A stretch of DNA of 64,000 bases from Thalassospira sp. HJ. GTDB lineage: Bacteria; Pseudomonadota; Alphaproteobacteria; Rhodospirillales; Thalassospiraceae. The stretch is taken from the NCBI RefSeq assembly GCF_000948415.1, contig NZ_JYII01000010.1:62001-126000 (forward strand), in the 5' to 3' direction. How positions within the stretch are numbered: the stretch's first letter is position 1; each line of letters begins with the position of its first letter. A program made the translations under genes and the position numbers. Positions 1-9,061 of this stretch are shown one piece after another. The notes beneath the pieces are model-generated. The model saw only the letters and a list, made by a program, of their open reading frames with translations, had not been told where the DNA came from and made no database searches.

Positions 1-1573
1 AGGCATCGCCCAGATGATCATTGATTGTCGGATCGTCCGGTTTCAGTTCGACAGCCTTTTCAAGCTGCTCAACCGCATCATCAAAGCGACCGAGCTTATA
101 GTAAACCCAGCCGAGACTATCGACGATATAGCCGTCATCGGGCTGCAGCTCGACCGCACGCTTAAGCATGTCTTCGGCCTGATCGAAATTCATGCCCATA
201 TCAACCCAGCTATAGCCGAGATAGTTCAGCACATAGGGCTGTTCCGGTTCGATTTCGAGCGCCTGAAGGAAGTCGGCCTCGGCCTTGGCCCAGTCACCGG
301 CCCGTTCATGGGCAATGCCACGACGATAAAGAAGGCGCCAGCCAACCTGGGTCTTGCCACCAAGGCGCTCGATGGCCCGGTCATAGGCATTAGCCGCCCC
401 GTCATATTCCTGCTGAATGCGCAGGATATCGCCCAACTGGATCAGGGCGTCCGGACGGTTGCGGCGTTCGCTGACCATGTCTTCAAGGATGTCAATCGCC
501 TCATCGGCGCGACCGATCTGCTCAAGGCTTGATGCGGTGCGCAGACGCGCGTTCCAGCTGTGCGGCGAGGAAACCGGGATTGCGCTATAAACCTCAATCG
601 CGGTTTCAAAGCGGTTCTGGATTTCCATGACTTCGCCGACCAGAAGACGGGTGATGTCATCATCCGGGCGCAGCGACAGCGAATAGCGCGCCATCAGCAA
701 GGACGGATCAACCGCGTTTTCCTGGCTGAGCAGGGTTGCGATATCAAGGTAAGCCTCTGCCAGACCCTCGGCCGGGGTCAGCATGGTGGCAATTGGCGGT
801 TCTTCGCGCTCAAGCCGTTTCAGATGGAACGGCATGGCAAGCGATTGCGGATGCCGGTCCATGTAGCTTTCATAGAGAAGCGATGCCTTTTGCACCTGTC
901 CTTTGCGTTCGTAAACGGCACCCAATGCCTCGGCTGCGCGCAAGGGGGCGTCAGCCGGATCGCCATAAGCACTGGCAAGGGCGCGTTCGGCGGCATCGAA
1001 GTCGCCAAAGTGAGCAAGGATCAGGCCGCGATGATATTCCGAAAGCGGATTCAGCGCACCGTTGCCCTGCATGCCATCAAGCGCTGCCATCGCAGGCGCC
1101 TTTTGATCAAGCCCGGTATAGAGCCACGCCTTGGCAAGCGGGGCGATCAGGGCGTTGATGCCGCGTTCGGGCAGGCTTGAGACAATATCAAGCGCATCCT
1201 GATAACGGTTTTCGCGAATGGCACCGTCCATAACGGTCAGGGCGGCAAACAGGTCCTGATCATTTTCAGATTGCAGCTGTATCGCGATGTCGAGCGCATC
1301 ACTGATGCGGCCATCGCTGATCAGGGCGAGAAACGCACGACGGCGGAGTTCGGCATTATCGGGATCAAGTTCATGGGCGCGCAAAAGATACTGCGCAGCA
1401 TAGCCCGACTGGCTTTCAATCTGGGCAGCCTTGCCAGCCAGAAAGTTACCAGAAAACCCGTTGGATTGCGGATACTCGAAGACGGCGTCGTCGCTGCTCT
1501 GGGGCATGGTGCCACAGGCCGAAAGCGCAACAGCTGTCATCGGGATGAGGAGGTGTAACAGTTTACGTTTCAA
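1..1573 (-). CDS. TPR-repeat lipoprotein (3' end beyond window)
   Basis: The minus-strand frame stays open from 1573 to the window edge, giving at least 524 codons. The start is a TTG at 1571-1573, preceded by AGGA about eight bases upstream. The first 20 residues are a lipoprotein signal with lipobox LSAC, so the mature protein should be membrane-anchored in the periplasm. The rest is helical repeat: early RAHELDPDNAELRR and, near the window edge, VELKPDDPTINDHLGDA, both classic TPR signatures. TPR lipoproteins scaffold protein complexes at the cell envelope; no specific partner can be named. The C-terminus lies outside the window, so total length and any extra domain are unknown. Confidence 0.8.
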   Translation of the reverse strand, partial: MKRKLLHLLIPMTAVALSACGTMPQSSDDAVFEYPQSNGFSGNFLAGKAAQIESQSGYAAQYLLRAHELDPDNAELRRRAFLALISDGRISDALDIAIQLQSENDQDLFAALTVMDGAIRENRYQDALDIVSSLPERGINALIAPLAKAWLYTGLDQKAPAMAALDGMQGNGALNPLSEYHRGLILAHFGDFDAAERALASAYGDPADAPLRAAEALGAVYERKGQVQKASLLYESYMDRHPQSLAMPFHLKRLEREEPPIATMLTPAEGLAEAYLDIATLLSQENAVDPSLLMARYSLSLRPDDDITRLLVGEVMEIQNRFETAIEVYSAIPVSSPHSWNARLRTASSLEQIGRADEAIDILEDMVSERRNRPDALIQLGDILRIQQEYDGAANAYDRAIERLGGKTQVGWRLLYRRGIAHERAGDWAKAEADFLQALEIEPEQPYVLNYLGYSWVDMGMNFDQAEDMLKRAVELQPDDGYIVDSLGWVYYKLGRFDDAVEQLEKAVELKPDDPTINDHLGDA

Positions 1574-1780
1574 AGGCTTTTCCTGCGTCCGCAATTCGGG
1601 TTCGGCGATGTCGAGTTTGGCCCATCGCCATAGTGAATTTCGGGTTTAGCCTACTCAGTCGGCAATTATAAGGCAAAGCATTTGCAACACGGAACCATGT
1701 GCAAAGCGCACACATTGAAGTGAAATCAGTTCAAAGCCGGGAATTGGGCCATCAACAGGGTGGTTTTGCCGGGTTCGCGC

Positions 1781-2404
1781 CTAGCAATAAAGCGGGCGTT
1801 TGGCCGGGACATCGAGCTGTTTGCCAATGACTTCACGGGCCTGTTTGGCAAATTGTGAGCGCTGACCAACCGGTGCGACGGTTTCAAGAACGGCAATCGC
1901 CTTTTCAAGACCGACCGCCTTGGCCAGGAACCAGCCCGCCAGATAGCTTGAGGACAGGCAGCCGCCACTGGTGACGATGTTGCCCTGTGCGACCAGCGGT
2001 CGGTCTTCGATCACGGCTTCTGTGCGCGCAATCAGCGGGCGGGTTTTGGTATCGGTCGTGACGGTCGCCGGCAGTAGACCCATGCGATAGAGAAACAGAA
2101 CGCCCGAACATTGTGCGCCAATCAACTGGCGAGACGGATCAAGCGACAGTTGCTTCATGATGTCCGGATCATTGATGTGATCGCGCGAATGAATACCGCT
2201 GCCCAGAAGAACTGCATCCGCTTCCTGTGCGAAGGACAGGGGCTTTTGCACGGATACAGAAACGCCGTTCATCGAGGTAACACTGTCACCGGTGCCAGTA
2301 ATTTCGGCATGAACGCCATCGGCCTTGGCGCGGTTTAAAATCGCCAAGGCGACGAAGCTGTCGAGTTCGTTAAAGCCTTCGAGTGTCACGATCGCGATTT
2401 TCAT
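1781..2404 (-). CDS. DJ-1/PfpI family protein
   Basis: A 207-residue single-domain protein of the DJ-1/PfpI superfamily (class I glutamine amidotransferase-like fold). It opens MKIAIVTLEGFNELD, the usual first strand and acidic residue of the family, and has the nucleophile-elbow cysteine at residue 99 in GAQCSGVLFL. A later conserved segment, VTSGGCLSSSYLAGWFL, is like that of intracellular protease/amidase and AraC-associated DJ-1 domains. No signal peptide is present, so it is cytoplasmic. Members act as deglycase/hydratase-like enzymes, isonitrile hydratases or redox chaperones; the sequence does not decide among these. It stands alone between the TPR gene and ETF-QO, all on the same strand with gaps too large to show coupling. 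Confidence 0.8.
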   Translation of the reverse strand: MKIAIVTLEGFNELDSFVALAILNRAKADGVHAEITGTGDSVTSMNGVSVSVQKPLSFAQEADAVLLGSGIHSRDHINDPDIMKQLSLDPSRQLIGAQCSGVLFLYRMGLLPATVTTDTKTRPLIARTEAVIEDRPLVAQGNIVTSGGCLSSSYLAGWFLAKAVGLEKAIAVLETVAPVGQRSQFAKQAREVIGKQLDVPAKRPLYC

Positions 2405-2518
2405 ATCGTTCTTGCCTGCGGTTTAAAAAGGGCCGGTATTGAACGCGCAGATTGAAATTGAAACAAGTAAAATCTGATAAGCCGCTTTTCCCGGGCCAAG
2501 CCAATCATCAGACCAAAA

Positions 2519-2549
2519 GAAAAAGGCCCGCACGAGGCGGACCTTTTTG
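2519..2549 (-). terminator. Rho-independent terminator after ETF-QO
   Basis: An inverted repeat, AAAAGGCCCGC against GCGGACCTTTT, with one mismatch and a short loop, lies 20 bases after the ETF-QO stop. Read on the minus strand it ends in a run of T, as an intrinsic terminator should. Confidence 0.75.
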
Positions 2550-2569
2550 TATGACGAAAGCCGAAAGGC

Positions 2570-4207
2570 TTACATGTTCGGGTAGTTTGGCCCGCCGCCA
2601 CCTTCGGGCACGACCCAAACGATGTTCTGGGTCGGGTCCTTGATGTCGCAGGTCTTACAATGCACGCAGTTCTGCGCGTTGATCTGCAGACGCTTGCCGC
2701 CATTGTCTTCGTCTTCGACGAATTCATAAACACCGGCCGGGCAGAAGCGGGCCTCGGGCCCGTCATAGACGACAAGGTTGGTGTTTACCGGAACACTGGC
2801 ATCTTTCAGCGTCAGGTGGATCGGCTGATCTTCACCATGGTTGGTGTTCGACAGGAAGACCGAGGACAGCTTGTCGAAGCTGACTTTGCCATCCGGTTTC
2901 GGATAGTCGATCTTCGGCATGTCCTTTGCCGGTTTCAGGCAGGAATGGTCTTCGTGGTTTTTGAAGGTCCAGGGTGCCTTGCCACCGAACAGATAGGTAT
3001 CAACCGCACTATAGGCCATGCCACCCCAGAAGCCCCATTTGGCGAAGCTCGGACGGATGTTACGTACCTTGTGCAGTTCCGGATAGACCCAGCTGTCTTT
3101 CAGACGCTTGGGATAGCTTTCCATCTGTGCCGGGACTTCGTCAGCGGTGAGTGCTTCGAATGCGGCCTCGGCGGCGAGCATGCCGGTTTTCATCGCGGTG
3201 TGCGAACCCTTGATCTTCGGCACGTTCATGAAGCCGGCCGAACACCCGATCAGGCAACCACCCGGGAAGACGAGATCCGGGATCGACTGGAAGCCGCCTT
3301 CGTTCAGCGCGCGTGCGCCGTACGAGATGCGACGACCGTTTTCAAAGATCTTGCGGATTTCCGGATGCGTCTTGAAACGCTGGAATTCCTCAAACGGGCT
3401 GAGATGCGGGTTTTCGTAATCGAGACCGATCACGAAACCGACAACCACCTGGTTGTTATCAAGGTGATACAGGAACGACCCGCCATAGGTGTCCTTGTTC
3501 AGCGGCCAGCCAACGGTGTGCTGAATAAGGCCTTCCTTGTGGACTTCGGGATCAACTTCCCAGAGTTCCTTGATGCCGATGCCATAGGTCTGCGGATCGG
3601 AATTCTTGCGCAGATCAAATTTCTTGATCAGCTGTTCAGAAAGCGAGCCACGGCAACCTTCGGCAAAGAAGGTGTATTTGGCATGCAGTTCCATACCCGG
3701 TTCGTGGTTCGGGCCCGGCGTGCCATCACGCTGCAGGCCCATATCGCCGGTGGCGATGCCCTTGACCGAACCGTCTTCGTTAAACAGAACTTCGGCGGCA
3801 GCAAAGCCCGGGTAAACTTCAACACCCAGTGCCTCGGCCTGTTCGCCGAGCCAGCGGCAAACGTTGCCGAGGCTGACGATATAGTTGCCCTTGTTATGCA
3901 TCTGCGGCGGGGTCGGCAGCTTTTTCGCGCCGGTTTCGCTCAGCATCAGGAACTGGTCTTCGCCTGCAGGCACGTTCAGCGGTGCGCCGCGTTCTTTCCA
4001 GTCCGGGAAAAGTTCATTGATCGAGCGCGGTTCCATCACGGCACCCGACAGGGTGTGTGCGCCGACCTCGGAACCTTTTTCAACCACGCAGACGGTGATT
4101 TCTTTTTCCTGTTCCTGGGCGAGTTGCATCAGCTTGATGGCCGCTGACAGACCGGACACACCGGCGCCAACAACGACCACGTCAAATTCCATGGATTCCC
4201 GTTCCAT
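2570..4207 (-). CDS. etfD: Electron transfer flavoprotein-ubiquinone oxidoreductase
   Basis: ETF-QO takes electrons from reduced ETF (fed by acyl-CoA and choline-type dehydrogenases) and passes them to ubiquinone at the inner membrane. The 545-residue length fits bacterial ETF-QO. The N-terminus has the FAD-binding [16 protein letters not shown] (about residues 11-26) with the downstream [19 protein letters not shown] segment characteristic of the family. The C-terminus holds a 4Fe-4S module: CPAGVYEF followed by [20 protein letters not shown], giving the four cysteines. Start ATG at 4205-4207 has AAAGGAGAG upstream; an internal ATG five codons in is possible. It stands as a single gene ending in a strong terminator. 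GcdH (58267) is a likely electron donor via ETF. Confidence 0.96.
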   Translation of the reverse strand: MERESMEFDVVVVGAGVSGLSAAIKLMQLAQEQEKEITVCVVEKGSEVGAHTLSGAVMEPRSINELFPDWKERGAPLNVPAGEDQFLMLSETGAKKLPTPPQMHNKGNYIVSLGNVCRWLGEQAEALGVEVYPGFAAAEVLFNEDGSVKGIATGDMGLQRDGTPGPNHEPGMELHAKYTFFAEGCRGSLSEQLIKKFDLRKNSDPQTYGIGIKELWEVDPEVHKEGLIQHTVGWPLNKDTYGGSFLYHLDNNQVVVGFVIGLDYENPHLSPFEEFQRFKTHPEIRKIFENGRRISYGARALNEGGFQSIPDLVFPGGCLIGCSAGFMNVPKIKGSHTAMKTGMLAAEAAFEALTADEVPAQMESYPKRLKDSWVYPELHKVRNIRPSFAKWGFWGGMAYSAVDTYLFGGKAPWTFKNHEDHSCLKPAKDMPKIDYPKPDGKVSFDKLSSVFLSNTNHGEDQPIHLTLKDASVPVNTNLVVYDGPEARFCPAGVYEFVEDEDNGGKRLQINAQNCVHCKTCDIKDPTQNIVWVVPEGGGGPNYPNM

Positions 4208-4479
4208 TTGGCCTCTCTCCTTTGGCTGGCGACCTTATCGAACTGTTCCCGTTCGTTGGTCGTGAGCCGGTATTCACCGTTCAGGGTCTCGCCCAAGCCC
4301 TGATTTCTCAGATATTCTCACTGGATAAAGCTATACCGATCATGGGATCGGTTGACAATCCATAGTCATGAACGGTGTCGCGTTTGTACTCTGGCACAAA
4401 GGACCCAAAATCGTATAAGGTCTTCCCAAGCAGTGCCCGCGATCCCGTTCGCGGTGCAACATACATCGCCTTTGTGTAG

Positions 4480-5370
4480 ATGAGCAAACCAATTACAGAC
4501 TTTGATGTAAATAATCTCGACCCGTTCGAGGCCCTTGTCTGGCAATTTGAAATGGGCGCGGACGAGGCCATCGCCGACGAGCCGCTTGACCGTTTCAAGG
4601 CGTCCGAAAGCCTGCGCCAGAATGCTGCCAACCGGCAGGGCTTTGGCGCGGCAGCACGGCCAGGTGTACAGCGCCCGGCAGGTGCGTCGGCACGTCCGGC
4701 ACAGGCGGCTGGCTCTGGCCCGGCACCGATGCCTGCAGGGGCAGATGGCGGTTTCCTGTTATCTGATACACCGCACGAAGCCCGGCAATCAGCACGCGAC
4801 GCAGCGGCTGCTGCAAACAGTCTTGAGGAACTCAAGGCGGCGATTGAAAAGTTCGAGGGCTGCGCGCTGAAGAAATCGGCCAGCAACACCGTGTTTGGCA
4901 CCGGCAATGTCGAGGCCAAGCTGGTTCTGGTCGGCGAAGCGCCCGGTGCCGAGGAGGACCGTCAGGGACTTCCTTTTGTCGGGCCGAGTGGCAAGTTGCT
5001 TGATGCCATGTTGCGATCCATCGGCCTTGCCCGGGAAGAGGTCTACATTACCAATATCCTGCCCTGGCGCCCGCCGGGAAACCGTCAGCCGACCACAGCC
5101 GAAGTTGCGGTGTGTGAGCCGTTTGTCCGTCGTCATCTTGAGCTGATCGGGCCGAAGGTTGTGGTGTGTCTTGGTGGCAGTTCGGCCAAGACCCTGATGG
5201 AAGAGGATCGGGGGATCACGCGTTTGCGCGGTACGTGGAAGGAAGTTTCCTTTGCCGATGGCAAAAAAGCCGATCTGACCGCGATGTTCCATCCGGCCTA
5301 TCTTCTGCGGACGCCGGAACAAAAACGCCTTGCCTGGCGTGACCTTCGCGCGATTGCGCAGAAGCTTTAG
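4480..5370 (+). CDS. udg: Family 4 uracil-DNA glycosylase
   Basis: Removes uracil from DNA to start base excision repair. The catalytic region has GEAPGAEEDRQGLPFVGPSG (residues 152-171), ITNILPWRPPGNR (190-202) and the closing MFHPAYLLRTP with His271, all typical of family 4 (UDGa-type) enzymes. These normally carry a 4Fe-4S cluster on four cysteines. Here Cys128, Cys212 and Cys230 are visible but the first cysteine of the usual CxxC pair is a Phe (FEGC), so cluster binding may use a variant ligand set. The first 110 residues are an Ala/Pro/Gly-rich, likely disordered extension of unknown role. No good ribosome site precedes the ATG. It has its own promoter region, divergent from ETF-QO. Confidence 0.9.
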   Translation: MSKPITDFDVNNLDPFEALVWQFEMGADEAIADEPLDRFKASESLRQNAANRQGFGAAARPGVQRPAGASARPAQAAGSGPAPMPAGADGGFLLSDTPHEARQSARDAAAAANSLEELKAAIEKFEGCALKKSASNTVFGTGNVEAKLVLVGEAPGAEEDRQGLPFVGPSGKLLDAMLRSIGLAREEVYITNILPWRPPGNRQPTTAEVAVCEPFVRRHLELIGPKVVVCLGGSSAKTLMEEDRGITRLRGTWKEVSFADGKKADLTAMFHPAYLLRTPEQKRLAWRDLRAIAQKL

Positions 5371-5415
5371 ACGGTGAACTCTCCTACCCTAAGGAATTGG
5401 CAATAATCTAGCTGT

Positions 5416-5434
5416 ATGCATAGGAGATATGCAT
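5416..5434. repeat. Inverted repeat upstream of transglycosylase gene
   Basis: ATGCATA and TATGCAT are perfect inverted arms separated by five bases (GGAGA), in the 254-base gap between udg and the transglycosylase. A second hairpin, GGCTTG-AAAA-CAAGCC, lies at 5591-5606, just before the start codon. Either could be an operator or leader structure; no other feature is seen in this gap. Confidence 0.4.
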
Positions 5435-5624
5435 GCATTTGGAGTGCTGTCTTGGCTTTGCGCCAAGTGATTGATTCCAGATAAATGATTTCGCGGTTTG
5501 GGTGTTTGCTGCTATAAGGAGGGCCGTTGCACAAGGGGGAACACCGACGGCAACGGGTTGCGAGACCAAACTGCTTCGGGATAAACACGCGGCTTGAAAA
5601 CAAGCCTCGTTGGGGAAACTGATT

Positions 5625-7478
5625 TTGATCGAAGCAATAAGAACACGCCTGCCGGGTGTAAAAAACACCGTAAGGCAGGGACTTTTCTTTGCGTTTGTTG
5701 GCACCATGACCGTCATGGGGGCCGCGTTACCTGCTGCTGCGAGCACGCAGGAACAGGCTGCACTTGGCAGTCCTGTCCTTGATGACGCGCTTTCGACCCT
5801 TATCCCCCGACCGCTTTCCGAACGTGACGCAGAACTTTATGAACAGATTTTTGCCGTGCAGGAGCAAGGTCGCTGGGATGATGCCGACCGCCTGATTTCG
5901 CGCCTGTCTGATGATGTCCTGATGGGGCATGTGATGGCGCAGCGTTATCTGCACCCGACGGCCTACCGTTCGCGTTACAAGGAACTGAAAAACTGGCTGG
6001 CGGAATATGCCGACCATCCGCAGGCACCGCGCATCTACAAGCTTGCGCTGACACGCCGCGGTTCTGCCAACTACCCGAAAAAGCCGGTTGGCAGTTATGT
6101 TTCGGGTGCGGGCTATGATTACGAGAACATCACGCCCTATTATCACAAGTCATCAAAAAAACTGTCTTCCAAGCAGCGTTCGCGCGTTGCGACCCTGAAG
6201 CGTCGTATTCGCCACCGCATTGGCAGTGGCTGGCCGACCGGGGCGCTGGAAGTTCTTGAAAGCGACGAAGCACAGCGTCTGTTTGATGCCTATGAGCAGG
6301 ATCATGCCAAGGCCGCGATTGCATCGGGGTATTACTACTTTGGCAAGCCTGACCTTGCGTTGAAATATGCTGGTGAAGCGGCAAAGCGTTCGGGCAAGTA
6401 TCTGCCGCAGGCGCATTGGACCGCGGGCCTGACGGCGTGGCGACTGAACAAGATGGATGAGTCGCACGCGCATTTCGCAGCGCTAAGCACCAACAAATAT
6501 GCGTCAAGCTGGACCCGCACCGCCGGTGCATTCTGGGCCGGGCGTATTGATCTGGCAGCAGGCCGGTTTGACGAAGCCGATGCCATGTTGAACCGGGCGG
6601 CGGAATATCCGCGCTCCTTCTATGGTCAGTTGGCGATGCGCGCGCTTGGCCGCGATGACGTGTTTGACTGGGACAGCCTTGAGCTTGATGAAAACCGTGC
6701 CAACAAGCTGAAGCTTGATCCGCATGGCCGCCGCGCACTGTCGCTGTTGCAGGTTGGTCAGCGTGATGAGGCCGAACGCGAATTGCGCAAGGCCGCGGCA
6801 AAGGATGACGATTCGTTGCGCCGTGCTGTTCTGGCCCTGACCGATACCGCAAACTTTGCATCGCTTACCATGCGTCTGGGCAGCTATATCGCGCAGAAGA
6901 CCGGTGATGTGTTTGTTAACGCGCTCTATCCGGTTCCGCCATGGGCGCCGGAAGGTGGCTATGAAGTTGACCGTGCGGTGATCTATGCCTTCATGCGTCA
7001 GGAATCGGGTTTCAACACCGATGCGCGCAGCCATGCCGGTGCGCGTGGTCTGATGCAGCTGATGCCGGCAACGGCGAGCTATATCGGCAATACGCGCTAT
7101 CGCGGTGAAAAGCGTGCCGAACTGTATCAGCCGGAAATCAATCTCGCCCTTGGGCAGAAATATGTTGATCACCTGCTTGAGCAGAATGGCGTTGATAACG
7201 GCTTCCTGCAGTTGATGGCGGCCTATAACGGTGGCATTGGCAATCTTGGCCGCTGGCAGAAGGCGCTTAAGGACAATGTCGATCCGCTTTATTTCATCGA
7301 AAGCATCCCGTCGCGGGAAACGCGTCTGTTCATCGAACGCGTGATGGCAAACCTTTGGATGTATCGTTCGCGCTTTGGTCAGGAAACACCGTCGCTTGAT
7401 CTTCTGGCGGCGGGTGAATGGCCGACCTATCAGCCGCAGGATCAGGACACCGATCGTGGCCTGACGGCTCAGCGCTAG
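5625..7478 (+). CDS. slt: Soluble lytic murein transglycosylase
   Basis: Periplasmic enzyme that cleaves the MurNAc-GlcNAc bond of peptidoglycan to make 1,6-anhydro ends. A signal peptide (GLFFAFVGTMTVMGAALPAAA) is followed by a long alpha-superhelical region of TPR-like repeats and a C-terminal SLT domain. Catalytic Glu is about residue 460 in MRQESGFN, with GARGLMQLMPATA and the later MAAYNGGIGNLGRW that complete the family signature. Start choice: TTG at 5625 has GGGGAA six bases upstream; TTG at 5610 would add five residues, and ATG at 5706 would cut into the signal peptide. Length about 617 residues matches Slt70-type enzymes. The small membrane protein gene follows after 16 bases and is probably co-transcribed. 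Confidence 0.92.
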   Translation: MIEAIRTRLPGVKNTVRQGLFFAFVGTMTVMGAALPAAASTQEQAALGSPVLDDALSTLIPRPLSERDAELYEQIFAVQEQGRWDDADRLISRLSDDVLMGHVMAQRYLHPTAYRSRYKELKNWLAEYADHPQAPRIYKLALTRRGSANYPKKPVGSYVSGAGYDYENITPYYHKSSKKLSSKQRSRVATLKRRIRHRIGSGWPTGALEVLESDEAQRLFDAYEQDHAKAAIASGYYYFGKPDLALKYAGEAAKRSGKYLPQAHWTAGLTAWRLNKMDESHAHFAALSTNKYASSWTRTAGAFWAGRIDLAAGRFDEADAMLNRAAEYPRSFYGQLAMRALGRDDVFDWDSLELDENRANKLKLDPHGRRALSLLQVGQRDEAERELRKAAAKDDDSLRRAVLALTDTANFASLTMRLGSYIAQKTGDVFVNALYPVPPWAPEGGYEVDRAVIYAFMRQESGFNTDARSHAGARGLMQLMPATASYIGNTRYRGEKRAELYQPEINLALGQKYVDHLLEQNGVDNGFLQLMAAYNGGIGNLGRWQKALKDNVDPLYFIESIPSRETRLFIERVMANLWMYRSRFGQETPSLDLLAAGEWPTYQPQDQDTDRGLTAQR

Positions 7479-7494
7479 GCGATTAATTGCTGCG

Positions 7495-7782
7495 ATGACA
7501 GCCCATAACGGCGACAGACCGCACAAGCACCCAACAAATGACAAGGACCGTGCCCCGGAACAGGGGACGGTCCTTGATCGTATCAAGATGCCGCCAATGA
7601 GTGGCGAGGAAGCCCTGCGACGGTTTGGCGAAGGGCATTCAGCGCAAAATGGTGGTGGGGGCGTAACCAAGCCCGGCGAGCTTGAAACACTTCATCCGAT
7701 CATGAAGCTGGTCGCCCTTGGCGGGACGTTGTTCCTGATTGTCGCGGTGTTGCTGGGCGTGCTGTATCTGTTCGCCGCCTGA
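7495..7782 (+). CDS. Small single-pass membrane protein, unknown function
   Basis: A 95-residue protein not recognised as any named family. The first 65 residues are hydrophilic and charged, with a Gly run (NGGGG) and an acidic-basic segment IKMPPMSGEEALRRFGEGH; the last about 25 residues (LVALGGTLFLIVAVLLGVLYLFA) form one membrane helix, ending at the C-terminus. It looks like a tail-anchored inner-membrane protein with its soluble part in the cytoplasm. It starts 16 bases after the transglycosylase gene on the same strand, so a role near peptidoglycan turnover is conceivable but unproven. It ends 15 bases before the convergent end of ccmI. Confidence 0.6.
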   Translation: MTAHNGDRPHKHPTNDKDRAPEQGTVLDRIKMPPMSGEEALRRFGEGHSAQNGGGGVTKPGELETLHPIMKLVALGGTLFLIVAVLLGVLYLFAA

Positions 7783-7797
7783 GATCAACTATCCAAC

Positions 7798-8514
7798 CTA
7801 ATCGGCGTTGATCGCGGTATCTTCATCTGTTTGCAGGGCCTTGATTTCGCTTGCCGTGGCATTGCCAAGCGGGTCGTCCTTGGGCAGGTCGCGATAAAGA
7901 TCGCCAAGCACGCGAAGGGCCTGATCAGGCTTGCCATTCTGTTTCAGCATCATGCCGTAATAGTAGCGCGCCAGAAGGTGGTTGGGCATTTGACCCAGCG
8001 CATGCAGGACAAGATCGCGCGATGTATTGTCGATCTGCCCGTCCTGGGCGGTGATGCGGGTATCGGCATATTCGATGGCAAGCAACGGATTGTGCCCCGA
8101 CAGGGCATATGCCTGGGCAAAGGCGGCAACCGCGCGTTCGATATTGCCAAGGCGAAGTGATCCGCGCGCCAAGGCCACCCAGCCCTGAAGATTGCGCGGG
8201 TTGACCTCTAGCGAGACGACAATCTGATCAAGCAGACGCCGGATCTGCTGGTCGGTCTGGAAATCGGGGTCGGTGGCGTTATCGGCAACGGCGGCGGCGG
8301 CCGCAAGGTTGCGTTCGCCAGCACGCTCCGCATAGGGGCGCGCGGGCAGGGTCGGGCTGCCCAGCATGGCATAAAGGCCCAAGGCAGCAATCACCGGCAG
8401 GACCGCGAAGGTCACGCGGCGCGCACGCGATCCGTGGCCCGTTGATTTCGGCAGGCTCGCATACAGGGCGGCACCTGCCAGAATTGCCAGAACAGTCAGG
8501 CCAACCCAGATCAC
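7798..8514 (-). CDS. ccmI: CcmI/CycH-like cytochrome c biogenesis TPR protein
   Basis: CcmI holds apocytochrome c for the heme ligation complex. The 238-residue product has two N-terminal membrane helices (residues 1-19 and about 34-52) and a periplasmic TPR domain (WVALARGSLRLGNIERAVAAFAQAYAL). Many proteobacterial CcmI proteins are near 400 residues and carry a leucine-zipper-like cytoplasmic loop of roughly 70 residues between the two helices; here that loop is only about 14 residues (SLPKSTGHGSRARRV). This is therefore a short-loop form. Its position as the last gene of the ccm operon, 43 bases after ccmH, supports the call. Confidence 0.82.
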   Translation of the reverse strand: MIWVGLTVLAILAGAALYASLPKSTGHGSRARRVTFAVLPVIAALGLYAMLGSPTLPARPYAERAGERNLAAAAAVADNATDPDFQTDQQIRRLLDQIVVSLEVNPRNLQGWVALARGSLRLGNIERAVAAFAQAYALSGHNPLLAIEYADTRITAQDGQIDNTSRDLVLHALGQMPNHLLARYYYGMMLKQNGKPDQALRVLGDLYRDLPKDDPLGNATASEIKALQTDEDTAINAD

Positions 8515-8557
8515 CGGAAACCTCCGATCGGGTGGCGATATGTCAGGCGGTTAAGCT

Positions 8558-9061
8558 TCATTCGGATTTGCCGATATCTTTTGAAGTGCCAAGAAGCTCG
8601 TCCAGACGGGCCTGTTCATCCTTGGATAGTGACGCGGACGCCGTGCTGCCATCCCGTTTCTTGCGGCGATAGAAGGCAAAAACAGCCAGCATCGCCAGAA
8701 GCACCAGCACCACCGGGCTTGCCCACAGGATGTAGGTTTCAGGTTTCAGCGGCGGGTTCAAAAGAACATAGTCGCCGTAGCGTGCGACGATATAGTCAAT
8801 GACTTCTTCGTTGTCATCACCCGCAATCAGGCGTTCGCGCACCAGCACACGGAGGTCGCGCGCCAGTTCGGCATCAGAATCATCAATTGACTGGTTCTGA
8901 CAAACAAGGCAGCGTAGTTCCTTGCTGATTTCGCGCGCGCGTTCTTCCAGAACCGGATTGGACAGCATTTCATCCGGATTGACGGCAAATGCCGGGCTTG
9001 ATGCCATGACGGGTAGCAGAATGGCAAGGGCACCAAAAACGAGTTTGAAGCGTCTGATCAT
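8558..9061 (-). CDS. ccmH: Cytochrome c maturation protein CcmH
   Basis: Membrane-anchored thiol oxidoreductase that reduces the CXXCH cysteines of apocytochrome c for heme attachment. After a signal peptide ending near residue 26 the family motif LRCLVCQNQSIDDSDAE gives active-site Cys51 and Cys54. The conserved LRVLVRERLIAGDDNEEVIDY and YGDYVLLNPP follow, then one C-terminal membrane helix (LWASPVVLVLLAMLAVFAFY). At 167 residues it is the short CcmH form without the TPR extension, consistent with a separate ccmI. It overlaps ccmG by four bases, showing translational coupling. Confidence 0.95.
   Translation of the reverse strand: MIRRFKLVFGALAILLPVMASSPAFAVNPDEMLSNPVLEERAREISKELRCLVCQNQSIDDSDAELARDLRVLVRERLIAGDDNEEVIDYIVARYGDYVLLNPPLKPETYILWASPVVLVLLAMLAVFAFYRRKKRDGSTASASLSKDEQARLDELLGTSKDIGKSE

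Noticed and set aside
2660-4147. 495-codon open frame on the plus strand
   Set aside because: It lies opposite the ETF-QO gene, has no ribosome site and no known domain.
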